From: an uncultured Flavobacteriia bacterium | GTDB taxonomy: Bacteria > Bacteroidota > Bacteroidia > Flavobacteriales > Flavobacteriaceae | Direction: 5' to 3' | Assembly: GCA_946482495.1 (NCBI GenBank) | Contig: CAMLRV010000066.1 | Coordinates: 1 to 10,564 of the forward strand | DNA: 10,564 nt | Program-made: the position numbers and the translations under genes | Shown here: positions 7,602 to 10,564 of the stretch, piece by piece | Layout: every line of letters starts with the position of its first letter | Position numbering within the stretch: the stretch's first letter is position 1 | The notes under the pieces: generated by a model | What the model was told of the DNA's origin: nothing | What the model saw: only the letters and a program-made list of their open reading frames with translations | The model's database searches: none

Positions 7602-7742
7602 GATAATATATATATTTTGTAAGTATAATTATGTTTGTTGCGAATTTAATAATTAAATATGGAATTTTAAAATTAATATATAGATAAATTACTATAGAAG
7701 CATATAAAAAATCTATTATATTTAATAAAAAACAGATTTCAC

Positions 7743-7776
7743 AAAAAAACCTAACAGAATTTAAAACTCTATTAGG
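7743..7776 (-). terminator. Rho-independent terminator after eno
   Basis: On the transcript strand CCTAATAGA (7768-7776) pairs with TCTGTTAGG (7750-7758) as a 9-bp stem with one G-U pair, followed directly by seven T residues (7743-7749). It sits about 70 bp downstream of the eno stop. Confidence 0.8.
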
Positions 7777-7810
7777 CTAATTTATTTTATTTATTTAAAA
7801 ACTTAAACAA

Positions 7811-7826
7811 TCCTAAAGTTTCAGGA
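7811..7826 (-). terminator. Possible first, weaker hairpin in the eno 3' region
   Basis: TCCTGAAACTTTAGGA on the transcript strand can fold into a short stem with one wobble pair and a tight loop, 18 bp after the eno stop. It is followed by a T/A-rich stretch rather than a clean T-run. It could be an upstream partial terminator or an RNA-end stabilising stem; the support is weak. Confidence 0.3.
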
Positions 7827-7844
7827 CTGCATGATAAAATGTAT

Positions 7845-9164
<1,320 letters not shown>

Positions 9165-9167
9165 TTA

Positions 9168-10277
9168 TTAGTTTTTAGATGATTTTATATTTTCGATAAA
9201 TTGATCGAATAAGTAACTTGAATCGTGTGGTCCTGGGCTTGCTTCTGGGTGATATTGTACTGAGAAACAATTTTTAGATTTCATTCTCATTCCGGCTACT
9301 GTACCGTCATTTAGATGTACATGTGTTAATTCGAAATCAGGGTGACTTTCCAATTGTTCTTTATTTACAGCAAATCCGTGGTTTTGAGAAGTAATTTCTC
9401 CTTTGCCAGTTATTACATTTTTTACAGGGTGATTAATTCCTCTGTGTCCATTAAACATTTTATATGTTGAAATTCCGTTAGCTAATGCAATAACTTGATG
9501 TCCTAAACAAATTCCGAATAAAGGTTTGTTTTCAGCTAAAATATTTCTTGCTACTTCTTGAGCAGAAGCTAAAGGATCTGGATCACCAGGACCGTTTGAC
9601 AAGAAATATCCATCAGGATTAAAAGATTTTAAATCTTCAAAAGAGGCATTGAATGGATACACTTTTATGTAACAATCGCGTTTCGCTAAATTTCTTAGAA
9701 TATTGGTTTTAATTCCTAAATCTAAAGCGGCGATTTTATAAGTCGCGTTTTCATCGCCAAAGAAGTATGGTTCTTTAGTTGAAACTACTGAGGCTAAATC
9801 TAAACCTTCCATGTCTGGAGCTTGATTTAACTTTTGTTTTAATTCTTCGATTGAAGTACCATCCGTAGAAATAATGGCATTCATGGCACCATTATCTCTA
9901 ATATAACTCACTAAAGCACGAGTATCAACATCAGAAATTACAATCAAATTTTGTTTTTCAAAATAATCATATAAACTTCCTGCTGCGTCTTCACGAGAAA
10001 AATTCATACTGAAGTTTTTACAAACTAATCCTGAAATTTTAACGCTATCCGACTCTACTTCATTTGTATTTACTCCATAGTTACCAATATGCGCATTAGT
10101 AGTGACCATAATTTGCCCGTAGTAAGATGGATCTGTGAAAATTTCTTGATATCCAGTAGTCCCAGTATTGAAGGCAATTTCTCCAAAAGTAGTACCTGAA
10201 ATTCCGATTGATTTTCCGTAGAAAATTGTGCCATCTTTTAAAAGTAGAATAGCTTGTTGTTTGTTGTTGTATTTCAT
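9168..10277 (-). CDS. carA: Carbamoyl-phosphate synthase, small (glutaminase) subunit
   Basis: A 369-residue protein that hydrolyses glutamine and channels ammonia to the large subunit CarB for carbamoyl phosphate, the precursor of pyrimidines and arginine. Residues about 1-150 are the CarA-specific N-terminal domain (FGEIAFNTGTTGYQEIFTDP, 31-50). The C-terminal class I glutamine amidotransferase domain (about 180-365) has SNGPGDP (227-233), the nucleophile Cys257 in GICLGHQ, and the catalytic pair His343 and Glu345 in QYHPEASPGP. The ATG at 10277 is chosen over an in-frame TTG at 10307, which would add 10 residues outside the family's usual start and lies in the loop of a leader hairpin. carB is not in the window. 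The gene follows the rplQ terminator and has its own -7 element. Confidence 0.97.
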   Translation of the reverse strand: MKYNNKQQAILLLKDGTIFYGKSIGISGTTFGEIAFNTGTTGYQEIFTDPSYYGQIMVTTNAHIGNYGVNTNEVESDSVKISGLVCKNFSMNFSREDAAGSLYDYFEKQNLIVISDVDTRALVSYIRDNGAMNAIISTDGTSIEELKQKLNQAPDMEGLDLASVVSTKEPYFFGDENATYKIAALDLGIKTNILRNLAKRDCYIKVYPFNASFEDLKSFNPDGYFLSNGPGDPDPLASAQEVARNILAENKPLFGICLGHQVIALANGISTYKMFNGHRGINHPVKNVITGKGEITSQNHGFAVNKEQLESHPDFELTHVHLNDGTVAGMRMKSKNCFSVQYHPEASPGPHDSSYLFDQFIENIKSSKN

Positions 10278-10294
10278 TAGTTGTTGTAGTTTTA

Positions 10295-10317
10295 AATAAG
10301 AAATCAAATTTCTTATT
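10295..10317 (-). repeat. Perfect inverted repeat in the carA leader
   Basis: AATAAGAAAT and ATTTCTTATT form perfect 10-bp arms around a 3-nt centre, 18 bp upstream of the carA ATG and inside its predicted leader. It could be an RNA hairpin or a dyad binding site for a regulator. There is no T-run after it, so it is not a terminator. Confidence 0.6.
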
Positions 10318-10339
10318 ACTTGTATTGATTTTGATTGTG

Positions 10340-10347
10340 CAAAATTA
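10340..10347 (-). promoter_or_regulatory. Promoter -7 element for carA-eno
   Basis: TAATTTTG on the minus strand matches TAnnTTTG exactly, just downstream of the rplQ terminator. It predicts a leader of about 58 nt. The -33 position lies next to the terminator T-run and lacks a TTG, so the assignment rests on the -7 element and the context. Confidence 0.5.
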
Positions 10348-10362
10348 CATTTTAGTAATTAT

Positions 10363-10400
10363 AAAAAAAAAGGATAAACAAAAATTTGTTTATCCTTTTT
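10363..10400 (-). terminator. Rho-independent terminator after rplQ
   Basis: A perfect 16-bp inverted repeat, 10367-10382 with 10385-10400, with GGATAAACAAA at its core. On the transcript strand it ends in nine T residues (10363-10371, the last ones within the stem). It ends the ribosomal protein operon 27 bp after the original rplQ stop. Confidence 0.93.
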
Positions 10401-10427
10401 AAGTATTTTAAATCAAATGACTCATAA

Positions 10428-10564
10428 TTATTCAGAAGCAGCTTCTGTATTATCAGTTGATTCAGCAGCTGGAGCTTCTGTAGCACCTTCAGCTTTTTTA
10501 GTTTTTCATCTACGAGTAGAAGCTGTTTAAACTTCTTTCTTAGCAGTTGAATAAATTGTATTGA
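10428..10564 (-). CDS. rplQ: Ribosomal protein L17, C-terminal tail only, with two in-frame stop codons
   Basis: Only the last 44 codons are in the window; the rest lies beyond the right edge. The translation begins NTIYSTAKKEV, stops, continues TASTRR, stops again, then KTKKAEGATEAPAAEST and on to an ordinary TAA at 10428-10430. A basic segment followed by an Ala/Glu-rich acidic end is the usual tail of flavobacterial L17, and the position just before carA with a strong terminator fits. The conserved L17 fold would end before this tail, so termination at the first stop (10527-10529, TAA) could still leave a working protein. The second stop is TGA at 10506-10508. Each is one A-to-T change from a Lys or Arg codon. 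Identification as L17 rests on the tail and on gene order rather than on the conserved core. Confidence 0.7.

Noticed and set aside
10278..10307. Upstream TTG start for carA at 10307
   Set aside because: It adds ten residues not typical of CarA and sits in the loop of the leader inverted repeat; the ATG at 10277 fits the family start.
10278..10362. PyrR-type attenuator or other known riboswitch before carA
   Set aside because: There is only a simple AT-rich dyad, with no antiterminator/terminator pair and no terminator between it and carA.

Overview
The window is a stretch of AT-rich chromosome from a member of the Bacteroidota, most likely the family Flavobacteriaceae. Three things point there. 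One protein carries a C-terminal type IX secretion (T9SS) sorting domain, which is confined to that phylum. Several gaps hold the Bacteroidota-type promoter element TAnnTTTG, and starts lack obvious Shine-Dalgarno sequences. The rplQ, carA, eno, gltA order is, from memory, also typical of flavobacteria. Every gene lies on the minus strand, so transcription runs from the right edge (10564) to the left edge (1).

Layout in transcription order: the C-terminal end of ribosomal protein L17 (rplQ, cut by the right edge and interrupted by two in-frame stops) and its terminator; carA (carbamoyl-phosphate synthase small subunit) and eno (enolase), 30 bp apart and probably co-transcribed; a terminator and the longest gap (243 bp); gltA (citrate synthase) with a strong terminator; queA (tRNA queuosine biosynthesis) with its own promoter and terminator; kynU (kynureninase); a secreted M36 metallopeptidase with a HYR domain and T9SS sorting domain, then a terminator; an arginase/agmatinase/formimidoylglutamase-family ureohydrolase; and, cut by the left edge, a small lipoprotein with a coiled coil and a glycine zipper.

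Most of this is housekeeping: translation (L17), pyrimidine/arginine precursor supply (CarA), glycolysis (Eno), TCA entry (GltA), tRNA modification (QueA). Two catabolic enzymes (KynU and the ureohydrolase) and one exported protease are compatible with a protein- and amino-acid-degrading lifestyle, but they are separated by promoters or terminators and do not form an evident pathway operon. No gap exceeds 300 bp. I saw no tRNA, rRNA, CRISPR array, insertion sequence, integrase or phage gene.

I did not find a convincing undescribed system. The points most worth a second look are the two nonsense codons in the rplQ tail, switch-like inverted repeats in the queA and carA leaders, an altered active-site-region motif in the ureohydrolase, and the partial coiled-coil/glycine-zipper lipoprotein at the left edge.
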